DNA of 7,541 nucleotides from DASVHS01 sp036001325 (GCA_036001325.1 DASYUK010000483.1:1-7541), one strand, 5' to 3'. Numbered from the stretch's first letter, positions 1-7,040 are shown. Program-made: numbers and translations. The notes: generated from the letters alone by a model not told the origin.

Positions 1-147
1 GACATCCGGCACGTTTCCAAGACCGATTCTGCATCCGGTGACGTTCTCATGCTCGATCTTCTTCTCGTCACTCCTCAGATACGAGACGTCTGGGACGGCC
101 GGAAAACTGAAGTCGTTCCGCGGCAGCGGAAGAGACCTGGACGACAT
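1..147 (-). CDS. Possible partial protein, N-terminal part only (unrecognised)
   Basis: A minus-strand reading frame starts with ATG at 147 and stays open for 49 codons to the left edge. I do not recognise the product. The translation begins MSSRSLPLPRND and contains SDEKKIEHENVTG, a mixed charged composition more like a real protein than its opposite-strand readings. About 70% of third codon positions are G or C. The plus strand has two rival frames open from base 1, ending in TGA at 163-165 and at 170-172. The latter shares the same third-position phase, so base composition alone cannot choose between them; its serine/phenylalanine-rich translation looks like a shadow. The ATG has neither a Shine-Dalgarno sequence nor the TANNNT hexamer seen before other genes here. 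If real, it lies 176 bases downstream of ettA on the same strand. Confidence 0.25.
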   Translation of the reverse strand, partial: MSSRSLPLPRNDFSFPAVPDVSYLRSDEKKIEHENVTGCRIGLGNVPDV

Positions 148-323
148 CGATCGGCTGCGAGGTGAATCGTGAAAACCGATATGAGCCCCGCGAGCGTCAC
201 CACACGCCTACGGCGGGTCTCTCAGCTTCGACGGCTGTGTCTTTCGCTCGCCAAAGCGAAGCCAGTGGCGACGAAAGGTGACGTTCAGCGGAAGAACTCG
301 AATGAGCGCGAGGGCAAGCCGCG

Positions 324-1994
324 TTAACGGGTCATCTGTCTGTATCGAATCCTGTGCGGCTGATCGGCCTCGGCGCCGAGACGCTTGCGCTTGTCTTCTT
401 CGTATTCGGTGTAGTTGCCGTCGAACCAGAAGACACGGCTGTCGCCTTCGAACGCGAGGATGTGCGTGGCGACGCGGTCGAGGAACCAGCGATCGTGGCT
501 GATCACGATCGCGCAACCCGCGAAATTCTCGAGCGCTTCTTCGAGCGCGCGCATCGTGTTGACGTCGAGATCGTTCGTCGGCTCGTCGAGCAGAAGGACG
601 TTCGCGCCTTCTTTCAACATCTTCGCGAGATGAACGCGATTGCGCTCGCCGCCCGATATCGCGCTCACTTTTTTCTGCTGGTCGGTGCCTGAAAAGTTGA
701 AGCGCGCCACGTAGGCTCGCGAATTCATCTCGCGCGTTCCGAGCTGGACGACATCGCCGCCGCCGGTGATTTCTTGAAAGATCGTCTTGCTCGGATCGAG
801 CGTGCGGCTCTGATCGACGTACGCGAGCTTCACCGTCTCGCCGACGCGAATCGTTCCGGCGTCCGGCTTTTCCTGACCGACAATCATGCGGAACAGCGTG
901 GTCTTGCCCGCTCCGTTCGGACCGATGATGCCGATGATGCCGCCGGGCGGCAGCTTGAACGACATGTCATCGATGAGAAGCTTGTCTCCGTACGCCTTGC
1001 GCACGTCGTCCGCTTCGATGACCACGTTGCCGAGGCGCGGGCCGGGAGGGACGTAGAGCTCGAGCTCCTGAATTTTTTCTTTCGCCTCCTCGCTCAGCAA
1101 CTTCTCATAGGCGTTGATACGCGCTTTGCCTTTCGCATGGCGCGCCTTTGGCGACATGCGAATCCACTCCAGCTCGCGCTCCAGAGTCCTCTGCCGCTGC
1201 GACTCCGATTTCTCTTCCTGCTGCAGTCGCGTTCTCTTCTGCTCCAGCCACGAGGAGTAGTTGCCCTGCCACGGAATGCCCTGTGCGCGATCGAGCTCCA
1301 GGATCCAGCCCGCCACGTTGTCGAGAAAATAGCGATCGTGCGTGACGGCGATGACCGTGCCAGCATATTGCTTCAGATGTTTCTCCAGCCACTCCACCGA
1401 CTCGGCGTCGAGATGATTCGTCGGCTCGTCGAGGAGAAGGATGTCGGGCTCCTGAAGCAACAAGCGACATAGCGCCACGCGGCGCAGCTCGCCGCCGGAG
1501 AGGATCGACACCGGCGTGTCCCCCGGCGGGCAGCGCAGCGCGTCCATCGCCATCTCCAACTTCGAATCGAGATCCCACGCGCCGGCGGCATCGAGTTTGT
1601 CCTGAACTTTCGCCTGCCGCTCCATGAGCTTGTCCATATCGGCATCGGGATCGGCGAAAGCGTTGTTGATGTCATCGAACTCTTTCAGCAGATCGATGAC
1701 CGGCTGCACCCCCTGCTCGACGATCTGTCGCACCGTCTTCGTCTCATCGAGCCGCGGCTCCTGCTCCAGAAATCCGACGGTGTGCCCCGGCGAAAGAATC
1801 GTCTCGCCGACGAAATCCTTGTCGACGCCAGCGAGGATGCGCAGAAGCGAGCTCTTGCCCGATCCGTTGAGACCGATCACGCCGATCTTCGCGCTGTAGA
1901 AATACGACAGGTAGATGTCTTTGAGGACCTGCTTCTTGTCGTAGAACTTCGAGACTCCGACCATCGAGTAGATGATCTTGTTGGGTGGGGGCAT
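324..1994 (-). CDS. ettA: EttA, energy-dependent translational throttle (ABC-F ATPase)
   Basis: This is a 556-residue soluble ABC-F protein, almost the length of E. coli EttA (555), and recognisable along its whole length. EttA binds the ribosomal E site and couples early elongation to the ATP/ADP ratio. Nucleotide domain 1 has Walker A GLNGSGKSS (41-49), signature LSGGE (165-169), Walker B LLLDEP (186-191, catalytic Glu190) and switch His219. A charged insertion at about 95-140 containing ADPDADMDKL is the EttA-type arm. The linker at about 243-321, with GNYSSWLEQK and the late PPGPRLG, is the P-site tRNA interaction motif. Nucleotide domain 2 has GPNGAGKTT (358-366), ISGGE (446-450), LLLDEP (467-472, Glu471) and His500. 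The C-terminus RIRYRQMTR matches the EttA tail. All catalytic residues are present, so it should be active. The ATG at 1994 gives the expected EttA N-terminus. It follows the phosphatase gene by 28 bases on the same strand and may be cotranscribed, but a TAAAAT box just upstream suggests its own promoter. No intrinsic terminator is visible after the stop. Confidence 0.97.
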   Translation of the reverse strand: MPPPNKIIYSMVGVSKFYDKKQVLKDIYLSYFYSAKIGVIGLNGSGKSSLLRILAGVDKDFVGETILSPGHTVGFLEQEPRLDETKTVRQIVEQGVQPVIDLLKEFDDINNAFADPDADMDKLMERQAKVQDKLDAAGAWDLDSKLEMAMDALRCPPGDTPVSILSGGELRRVALCRLLLQEPDILLLDEPTNHLDAESVEWLEKHLKQYAGTVIAVTHDRYFLDNVAGWILELDRAQGIPWQGNYSSWLEQKRTRLQQEEKSESQRQRTLERELEWIRMSPKARHAKGKARINAYEKLLSEEAKEKIQELELYVPPGPRLGNVVIEADDVRKAYGDKLLIDDMSFKLPPGGIIGIIGPNGAGKTTLFRMIVGQEKPDAGTIRVGETVKLAYVDQSRTLDPSKTIFQEITGGGDVVQLGTREMNSRAYVARFNFSGTDQQKKVSAISGGERNRVHLAKMLKEGANVLLLDEPTNDLDVNTMRALEEALENFAGCAIVISHDRWFLDRVATHILAFEGDSRVFWFDGNYTEYEEDKRKRLGAEADQPHRIRYRQMTR

Positions 1995-2003
1995 GGGCGG
2001 GGG

Positions 2004-2009
2004 ATTTTA
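2004..2009 (-). promoter_or_regulatory. Putative -10 box (TAAAAT) for ettA
   Basis: In the 28-base gap before ettA the minus strand reads TAAAAT, five of six matches to TATAAT, ending nine bases before the ATG. The spacer is C-rich (CCCCCGCCC) and has no Shine-Dalgarno sequence. Initiation 6-8 bases after the box would give an mRNA starting at or next to the ATG. I see no good -35 box at 16-18 bases. Promoter function is inferred. Confidence 0.45.
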
Positions 2010-2022
2010 GACGAATTCGCTT

Positions 2023-4485
2023 TTAGTGCACCGACTCAGAGTATGCGCTCGCCACCCGCGCGCGCGACAGAACCTCCGCGACCGCCTCATCAAACGAAAC
2101 GACCACGAGAGTCTGGTCGTCTTCCGGCGGGCGATTCCGTGTGAACTTACGAATCGCCGTGAGCAGCGCTTTCTTGATCTCGTCGGCGGTGAGGTGTCCG
2201 TTCTCGAGCAGCGTCTTCTCGAAGCGATCGAATCCGTACGGTTCGCCGTCGTCGTCGACGGCTTCGATCAATCCATCGCTATAAAGAATGAGGCGATCGC
2301 CGGCGGAGAACTCGACGGTGTGCTCGCGGAACGGCTCGCGACGCTGGACGCCGAGGGGGAAGCCCCAGGAGGAGAGTGGCTCGAGGCGTCTCGGTTTGCC
2401 GCGATAGACGTACGGGTCGAGATGGCCGGCGGACGAGAAGCGCAGCGTCTGCGAGCGCGGATCGAGAAGTCCGAAGAAGAACGTCATCAGGATGCGCTTC
2501 GGCGCCGTCTTGATCACGATCTCGTTGAGCACGTTCATCACCGCGCGCGGCGATGAGTCGTAGTCGACCTGCACGAGCAGCGCAGACTTCGCCATGGCCA
2601 TGACGATGCCGCTGGTGAGTCCGTGGCCGGAGACGTCGCCGAAGGCGATGCCGATCTCTCCGCCCGGCTGTTCGAGAAAGTCGAAGTAGTCGCCGCCGAT
2701 CTCCGTCGCGGCGCGATAGTGCGATGCGACCGACGCGCCGGCGAGATTCGGCGTGTCGAGCGGAAGCAGCGCCGCCTGAATTCTGTTCGCGGCATCGATC
2801 TCCGCCTTCACACGCTCGCGCTCGATGATCCGCTTGACGTGCGGCGCGAGGTCCTCATACGTGTAGACGACCTCACGCTTCGTCATCAGCGCGGCGAGCG
2901 AGTAGATGAGAAGCGCGGCGAGCGGCACGGCCACCCACGTGGCAATCTGCCGGAACTCGTCGCCGCTCGCGACCGACAGCAGCGGGAGCACGTAGGTCAG
3001 CAGCGCGCCGCCGAACAGCGCGATGTCGGTCGCGAGAAGATCGCCGGAGAGGAAGACCGCGAGCGCCGCGGCACCAGCGCCGAATCCGAAAATCGTCTTT
3101 GCCGCGTATGGGTCGATGGGAACATCGGCGACACCCGAAATCGCAGCCAGCGCGAGCGCGATGACGATTCCCATCCAGAGCACGCGCCGGCGATTCGCTG
3201 CCGCTAAGAGAAATAGTGCGCCGATCACCGTGAAGTTGACCGCGTCGAGCAGCGCCACGAGCAACGCGACAGACGGTCCACCGAGAGTGACGATCGATTG
3301 CGTTCCGCCGCCCATAGTCGGATGAGCGATCCCCACGACGACCGGAATCAATCCGACGAGGAATGCAGCCGCAGCGACAGCGGGAGCAGCGAGCAGGCCG
3401 ATGAGGATCGAGCGGCCGACGGTGGCATTGAATGCGTCGCGGCGCAGAATCGCGTCGAACGATGCGAGCCGCTCACCCCATCGCTCGCGCGCGTAACTCT
3501 CGCCGACCGCCCAGGCGAAGAAGACGAGGATCGCCGCCGGCAGATCGTAGAACATGAACTTGAAGCCCATGATCACGAGCGCCGTGGTTCGGGCGTCGAG
3601 CCCGCCGATCTGATTTCCTTCCGACGCGGACGGCCCGATGATGATGTTGCAGACGATCGCCGTCACCACGAGAACGGCGAACAACAGCGACGCTGTGCCG
3701 ACGCCAACTTCACCGGCGTGGTACTTCTTGAGGAAGATTGCCAGAAGGACGAGCAGCAGCGTGTACGTCACGCCGTAGCGGACGAACGTTCCGGTGATCT
3801 CGCCGGCGTTGTCGTTGCGGAACTGATGTCCGTCCGCGTACTCCTCGATCAGCTCCCAGCCAGCCTGCTGATCGCCGGTGTAGTAGACCCACAGGTACGG
3901 AACGATGTTACCCGTGGGGAACTGCGAGGCGACGCGATAACGAAACACCCAGTCAGTTCGATTGCGCTGCACGGTGGGCCGCGCGCTTTCGAATTGCGGA
4001 TTCGGCGCGCCGATGAACGTTCGCGAATGAACAAACGCATCGACGTGCGGACGGAGCTGCTCCTCGGTCAACTGCGCTCCGGCCTCTTCGTTGCGCCGGC
4101 GCAGTCGTTCCATCACCACCTGACCGGTGCGCGGACTGACGATGACGTGACCGTACGGCGGAACCTTCTCGAGTCGGGGGCGGTAGTACGTGATCCTGTA
4201 TCCGCCGAGTCGCGGTCCGATGACCGGATCATCAGCCGCTCGCCGCCGTCGCTCAGGATCTTTCTCTAGCTCCTGTTCGAGAGGGCCGGAACCGGCCCAG
4301 GTGATATTCGCCCACGCTTGATCGACAGGAATTCCGAGCTCACGCGCGGCGCGATCGGCGATGACCTTCGCCTCGCCGCGCGTCAGGCGGGTTCCCGCCG
4401 GCTGCGCGGCGTTGAAGCGTGGGATCAGCAGCGCCAGCCCGGCGATGCCGGCCAGGCAGGCGAAGATCGGCGCCAGTCGTTTCAT
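2023..4485 (-). CDS. Membrane-anchored SpoIIE/RsbU-family serine phosphatase with two-part extracytoplasmic domain
   Basis: An 820-residue membrane protein ending in a PP2C-type phosphatase of the SpoIIE/RsbU family, which typically dephosphorylates STAS anti-anti-sigma proteins. Residues 5-21 form a first membrane segment after MKR. Residues 22-235 should be outside the membrane and contain two similar halves, each with a helix such as TRGEAKVIADRAARELG (about 35-51) or LTEEQLRPHVDAF (139-151), then strands ending in VIVSPRTGQVV (114-124) or VYYTGDQQAGW (200-210); this resembles a PepSY-like duplication. About nine more membrane segments lie at 236-534, with an Arg-rich loop (328-358) on the predicted inner side. 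A helical linker with EIDAANRIQAALLP (562-575) is typical of RsbU proteins. Catalytic motifs GGDYFD (597-602, Asp599), GDVSGHG (616-622, Asp617), YSDG (735-738, Asp737) and DDQTL (789-793) are complete. An in-frame ATG at 4521 would add 12 residues; 4485 is preferred because it places the membrane helix at the N-terminus and has a -10-like box ten bases before it. Extracellular ligand and partner are unknown. Confidence 0.93.
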   Translation of the reverse strand: MKRLAPIFACLAGIAGLALLIPRFNAAQPAGTRLTRGEAKVIADRAARELGIPVDQAWANITWAGSGPLEQELEKDPERRRRAADDPVIGPRLGGYRITYYRPRLEKVPPYGHVIVSPRTGQVVMERLRRRNEEAGAQLTEEQLRPHVDAFVHSRTFIGAPNPQFESARPTVQRNRTDWVFRYRVASQFPTGNIVPYLWVYYTGDQQAGWELIEEYADGHQFRNDNAGEITGTFVRYGVTYTLLLVLLAIFLKKYHAGEVGVGTASLLFAVLVVTAIVCNIIIGPSASEGNQIGGLDARTTALVIMGFKFMFYDLPAAILVFFAWAVGESYARERWGERLASFDAILRRDAFNATVGRSILIGLLAAPAVAAAAFLVGLIPVVVGIAHPTMGGGTQSIVTLGGPSVALLVALLDAVNFTVIGALFLLAAANRRRVLWMGIVIALALAAISGVADVPIDPYAAKTIFGFGAGAAALAVFLSGDLLATDIALFGGALLTYVLPLLSVASGDEFRQIATWVAVPLAALLIYSLAALMTKREVVYTYEDLAPHVKRIIERERVKAEIDAANRIQAALLPLDTPNLAGASVASHYRAATEIGGDYFDFLEQPGGEIGIAFGDVSGHGLTSGIVMAMAKSALLVQVDYDSSPRAVMNVLNEIVIKTAPKRILMTFFFGLLDPRSQTLRFSSAGHLDPYVYRGKPRRLEPLSSWGFPLGVQRREPFREHTVEFSAGDRLILYSDGLIEAVDDDGEPYGFDRFEKTLLENGHLTADEIKKALLTAIRKFTRNRPPEDDQTLVVVSFDEAVAEVLSRARVASAYSESVH

Positions 4486-4495
4486 GGACCGTCGA

Positions 4496-4501
4496 ATGAT
4501 A
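4496..4501 (-). promoter_or_regulatory. Putative -10 box (TATCAT) for the phosphatase gene
   Basis: The minus strand reads TATCAT, four of six matches to TATAAT, ending ten bases before the ATG at 4485. No Shine-Dalgarno sequence lies between, so a near-leaderless mRNA is plausible. The -35 position (TCAATG at 17-base spacing) is a poor match. If this box is used, the upstream ATG at 4521 cannot be the start on that transcript. Confidence 0.35.
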
Positions 4502-4520
4502 CCCGTGCGCTCCCAATTCA

Positions 4521-4549
4521 TTGATTACGAATCCATTGCAGAGTAGTTT
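4521..4549 (+). promoter_or_regulatory. Putative promoter of the MFS transporter gene
   Basis: TTGATT (4521-4526, four of six to TTGACA) is followed after 17 bases by TAGTTT (4544-4549), which keeps only the T, A and final T of the -10 consensus. The hexamer ends ten bases before ATG 4560. It lies in the 74-base region between two divergent genes, so some promoter is expected here. Assignment of these exact boxes is tentative. Confidence 0.3.
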
Positions 4550-4559
4550 CGTATCGCTG

Positions 4560-5765
4560 ATGGACAACGAACGCCGCGCCGCGACCTACGCGCTCGCTGT
4601 CCTCACGTTCATCAATCTCTTCAACTATCTCGATCGCTGGATCGTCGCCGCCGTCGTCGAATCGATCAAGCGATCGGAGCTCGCGCTCTCCGACACGCAG
4701 CTCGGACTCGTGGGAGCGGGTTTCATCGTTGTCTACACTTTCACGTCGCCGATCTTCGGCGCGTTAGGCGATCGTCGCGCCCGCCCCCCGCTCATCGCCC
4801 TCGGCGTCGCGATCTGGAGCCTCGCCACAGGGCTGGCGGGATTTGCGCGCGGTTTCACGTCGCTGTTCATCGCGCGATCGACGGTGGGCGTCGGCGAAGC
4901 AGCCTATGGGACGATCGCGCCGGCGCTGTTAGCGGATCACTATCCGATCGAGAAGCGCGGGCTGATTCTCGCGACGTTTTTCGCCGCAATTCCGATCGGC
5001 TCCGCCGCGGGATACGTTCTCGGCGGCGTCGTCGATCGCGCGTTCGGATGGCGCGCGGCGTTCTGGATCGCCGGCACGCCGGGATTGATTCTGTCGCTCT
5101 TCGTATTGAAGGTGATTGACCCGCCGCGGGGATTCCACGATCCGAAACCTTCCGCTCTTGCGATACCGCGCAACCGCTACCTCGCCCTCCTCAGCAACCG
5201 CACCTATATCCTCGCGGTCCTCGGATACGGCGCGTACACGTTCGCGCTCGGCGGACTCGCATTCTGGATGCCGGCGTTTCTCGAGCGCTCGCGGGGAATG
5301 CCACGCGCCGAAGCGACGGTCGTGTTCGGCGCGATTGCCCTCGTCACCGGCTTTGTCGGCACGTTCGCGGGCGGGTGGATCGGCGATCTTCTGTTGCGTC
5401 GCACCAGAGCCGCGTACTTATGGGTATCGGGAGTGGCGACGCTGGTCGCCGCGCCGCTGACGTATGTCGCTCTTTCGAATCCGCATCGGGGAACGTATCT
5501 CACCGCAATCGTGATCGCCGAGGTGCTCATATTCATGTGCACCGGGCCGGTGAACTCGGCGATCTTGAATGCCGTCGCGCCCAGCGAGCGCGCCACCGCC
5601 CTCGGAATGTCCGTGCTGGTCATGCACCTCATCGGCGACATCCCCTCGCCGCCGTTGATCGGTGTGTTATCCGACGCCAGCTCGCTCGAGACCGCGTTCC
5701 TGATCGTGCCTGTCGCTGTTGTTCTCGCCGGATCGATCTGGACGTACGCGGCGTGGAAGGTGTAG
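4560..5765 (+). CDS. Spinster-like major facilitator superfamily transporter
   Basis: A 401-residue inner-membrane secondary transporter with twelve predicted membrane segments in two halves of six. The N-terminal half carries the signature of the Spinster (Spns) group: FNYLDRW in the first helix (21-27), GALGDRRARPP as MFS motif A in the loop after helix 2 (67-77), GVGEAAYGTIAPALLADHY in helix 4 (110-128), then RGLILATFFAAIPIGSAAGY (133-152). The central loop is about 186-214; helices 7-12 run from about 214 to 398, with a second, weaker motif-A-like GGWIGDLLLRR (271-281). Eukaryotic Spns proteins export lysolipids and sphingosine-1-phosphate; the substrate of bacterial members is generally undefined and cannot be read here. 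A TTG start at 4521 would add 13 non-hydrophobic residues but overlaps the start region of the divergent gene, so ATG 4560 is preferred. There is no clear Shine-Dalgarno before it. The TAG stop lies inside the three-way-junction repeat. No enzyme gene nearby suggests a substrate. Confidence 0.9.
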   Translation: MDNERRAATYALAVLTFINLFNYLDRWIVAAVVESIKRSELALSDTQLGLVGAGFIVVYTFTSPIFGALGDRRARPPLIALGVAIWSLATGLAGFARGFTSLFIARSTVGVGEAAYGTIAPALLADHYPIEKRGLILATFFAAIPIGSAAGYVLGGVVDRAFGWRAAFWIAGTPGLILSLFVLKVIDPPRGFHDPKPSALAIPRNRYLALLSNRTYILAVLGYGAYTFALGGLAFWMPAFLERSRGMPRAEATVVFGAIALVTGFVGTFAGGWIGDLLLRRTRAAYLWVSGVATLVAAPLTYVALSNPHRGTYLTAIVIAEVLIFMCTGPVNSAILNAVAPSERATALGMSVLVMHLIGDIPSPPLIGVLSDASSLETAFLIVPVAVVLAGSIWTYAAWKV

Positions 5766-5812
5766 CGGCGTGCTTGAGTACGCCGACGGCGCGCTAAAGC
5801 GCGCCGCTACAC
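5760..5812. repeat. REP-like palindromic element with three-way-junction fold
   Basis: This 53-base element folds on paper without gaps. Outer arms GTGTAGC (5760-5766) and GCTACAC (5806-5812) pair over seven bases. Inside are two hairpins of identical geometry: GGCGTGC-TTGA-GTACGCC (5767-5784, one G-T wobble) and GGCGCGC-TAAA-GCGCGCC (5788-5805), joined by GAC. The 20-base hairpin units (5766-5785 and 5787-5806) match at 15 of 20 positions, so they look like a diverged tandem duplication, with loops of the form TNNA. The transporter stop codon TAG (5763-5765) is inside the left arm. No U-tract follows, so it is not a standard intrinsic terminator, though it could protect the 3' end or attenuate readthrough. 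The form resembles REP/BIME-type intergenic repeats; copy number elsewhere cannot be judged here. Confidence 0.75.
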
Positions 5813-5819
5813 TGCGCCG

Positions 5820-5843
5820 GTGCGCGATGAGCGTGCCGCGCAC
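5820..5843. repeat. Short inverted repeat between transporter and kinase genes
   Basis: GTGCGCG (5820-5826) and CGCGCAC (5837-5843) form a perfect seven-base stem around a ten-base loop. It sits seven bases after the three-way-junction element and before the putative kinase promoter. It has no U-tract. It could belong to a longer repeat cluster or help separate the two transcription units. Confidence 0.4.
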
Positions 5844-5856
5844 GCCCAACCCGCGT

Positions 5857-5862
5857 TACCAT
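5857..5862 (+). promoter_or_regulatory. Putative -10 box (TACCAT) for the two-component operon
   Basis: TACCAT, four of six matches to TATAAT, ends 11 bases before ATG 5874. GGAG is present at 5869-5872 but leaves only one base before the ATG, too close for normal Shine-Dalgarno pairing. No -35 match is evident upstream. This is tentative and rests mainly on the same spacing appearing before the other genes. Confidence 0.3.
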
Positions 5863-5873
5863 CAAATCGGAGC

Positions 5874-7040
5874 ATGCCTGAACCGGGAGAGATCGGCGCC
5901 AAGCTGCGGCGATGGCCGCGCCGCATTACGCCCGATCAACGCTCGCTCGCGGCCGAGTGTCTGGAGCGCTGCTGCGATCTCTTCGACGCGACACAGGCGC
6001 TGCTGCTCATCGACGATGGAGACGAGCCGTGGCTCAACATCGCCTCGCGGTCGAAGGATGAGTTCCGCTGGCGCGAAGATGAGCATCTGCGACTGGAGAG
6101 CGTTGTCGCCGCCGAGCTGGCGCCTCGCTCCTTCTACGTCGGCGCTCGCGATCAGGTTCGTTTCGCCGATGCGCGAGCGCGTCATGTGGCGCGTGCGGTT
6201 CATCCACGAATCCGCAAAGAGATCGGCCGCGGGCCGATTCTTTCCGTTCCGATCGTCGCGGAGTCGCTTCAGGGACGGCTCTTCATCTCCGCGCCGAAAC
6301 TCGATCTCGAAGCAGCCCTCCTGATCGCCGAACCTCTGTCGACGGTTCTGGCGATTCAGTTTGAAGCGTCGTCGCAACTCCGCACCACTGTTCGCGACGC
6401 CGTCGATCAGGAGCGTGTCCGGGTCGCGCGCGATCTTCATGACGGACTGCTGCAGTCATTCACCGGCGTGGTGCTGCAGCTCGAGACGGTACACAGCATG
6501 CTCGACAACGATCCGCAGAACGCGCGCCGCGTGATCACCGAGACGCAGGGCCTCATCATGTCGGACCAGCGCGAGCTGCGCCGGTACGTGGAGCAGCTCC
6601 GGCCGCGTCCCCTCAGCGGGGAAACGAAATTCGACTTCGCGGAACGTCTCGAAGATCTGCGTTCGCGCTTCGCCTCGCAGTGGGGAATCAGTCTCGTGTT
6701 CGACGTGACGGACGTCGATCCGGTCATATCGGGTTTCATCGGGCAGGAGACGTTTCGCCTGATCCACGAGGCGGTGACGAACTCCGCGAAGCACGGCCGG
6801 GCCTCGGTCGTTCGCGTCGGCGTGCACACCGTGGGAAGTGAGATGCACATCGAAGTTGCCGATAACGGGACGGGCTTCCCGTTCCACGGCCGGCTCACGC
6901 TCGATGAGATGCGCGAGTCGCGTACCGGTCCGACCGTTCTTGCCGAGCGCGTGTCGTCGCTCAACGGCACGCTCACAGTTGACTCGACGGAAAGCGGCGC
7001 AGTTGTCACAATGACTGTGCCCCTTGGGTTCGGAGCCTAG
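5874..7040 (+). CDS. Soluble GAF-domain sensor histidine kinase, NarL/HisKA_3 type
   Basis: A 388-residue cytoplasmic histidine kinase without signal peptide or membrane segment. Residues about 28-165 resemble a GAF sensor domain: CCDLFDATQALLLIDD begins it, and GPILSVPIVAESLQGRLFIS (120-139) is the usual GAF late strand pair. The dimerisation and phosphoacceptor helix has ERVRVARDLHDGLLQS (180-195) with phosphorylated His189, the NarL-type (HPK7) H-box. The ATPase domain (about 290-385) has the N-box HEAVTNSAKHG (298-308, Asn303) and G1 box DNGTGF (330-335). The second glycine box, RTGPTVLAERVSSLNG (350-365), keeps the ERV-LNG end but lacks the usual GxG beginning. It should autophosphorylate His189 and pass the phosphate to Asp55 of the next gene product. 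The GAF ligand is unknown. A GTG at 5820 would extend it by 18 residues unlike the domain and through the hairpin, so ATG 5874 is preferred. The stop codon is followed directly by the regulator ATG, so they form one operon. Confidence 0.93.
   Translation: MPEPGEIGAKLRRWPRRITPDQRSLAAECLERCCDLFDATQALLLIDDGDEPWLNIASRSKDEFRWREDEHLRLESVVAAELAPRSFYVGARDQVRFADARARHVARAVHPRIRKEIGRGPILSVPIVAESLQGRLFISAPKLDLEAALLIAEPLSTVLAIQFEASSQLRTTVRDAVDQERVRVARDLHDGLLQSFTGVVLQLETVHSMLDNDPQNARRVITETQGLIMSDQRELRRYVEQLRPRPLSGETKFDFAERLEDLRSRFASQWGISLVFDVTDVDPVISGFIGQETFRLIHEAVTNSAKHGRASVVRVGVHTVGSEMHIEVADNGTGFPFHGRLTLDEMRESRTGPTVLAERVSSLNGTLTVDSTESGAVVTMTVPLGFGA
7032..7035 (+). promoter_or_regulatory. Shine-Dalgarno GGAG for the response regulator
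   Basis: GGAG lies five bases before ATG 7041, inside the last codons of the kinase gene. It fixes the regulator start and allows coupled translation. It is the only well-placed Shine-Dalgarno at a confident gene start in this window, in contrast to the genes with their own putative promoters. Confidence 0.7.

Noticed and set aside
243..260. Hairpin TTCGCT-CGCCAA-AGCGAA downstream of ettA, considered as a terminator
   Set aside because: The stem is only six base pairs and on the ettA strand it is followed by AGACAC rather than a U-tract, more than 60 bases after the stop.
774..1472. Plus-strand open frame (232 codons) opposite ettA
   Set aside because: It mirrors conserved EttA coding sequence, including the Walker and signature regions, and shows no domain of its own.
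3384..3500. CAAX-protease (CPBP) domain in the phosphatase membrane region, suggested by GESYARER after the fourth helix
   Set aside because: The diagnostic EExxxR pair and the later conserved His motifs are not present, so a protease activity cannot be supported.
3298..4269. Plus-strand open frame (323 codons) opposite the phosphatase gene
   Set aside because: Low-complexity Arg/Asp/Glu-rich translation, opposite a recognised gene, with no recognisable domain; a composition shadow.
5760..5812. Three-way-junction element as a tRNA gene or intrinsic terminator
   Set aside because: It has only three arms, no anticodon or T-loop consensus, overlaps a stop codon, and no U-tract follows.
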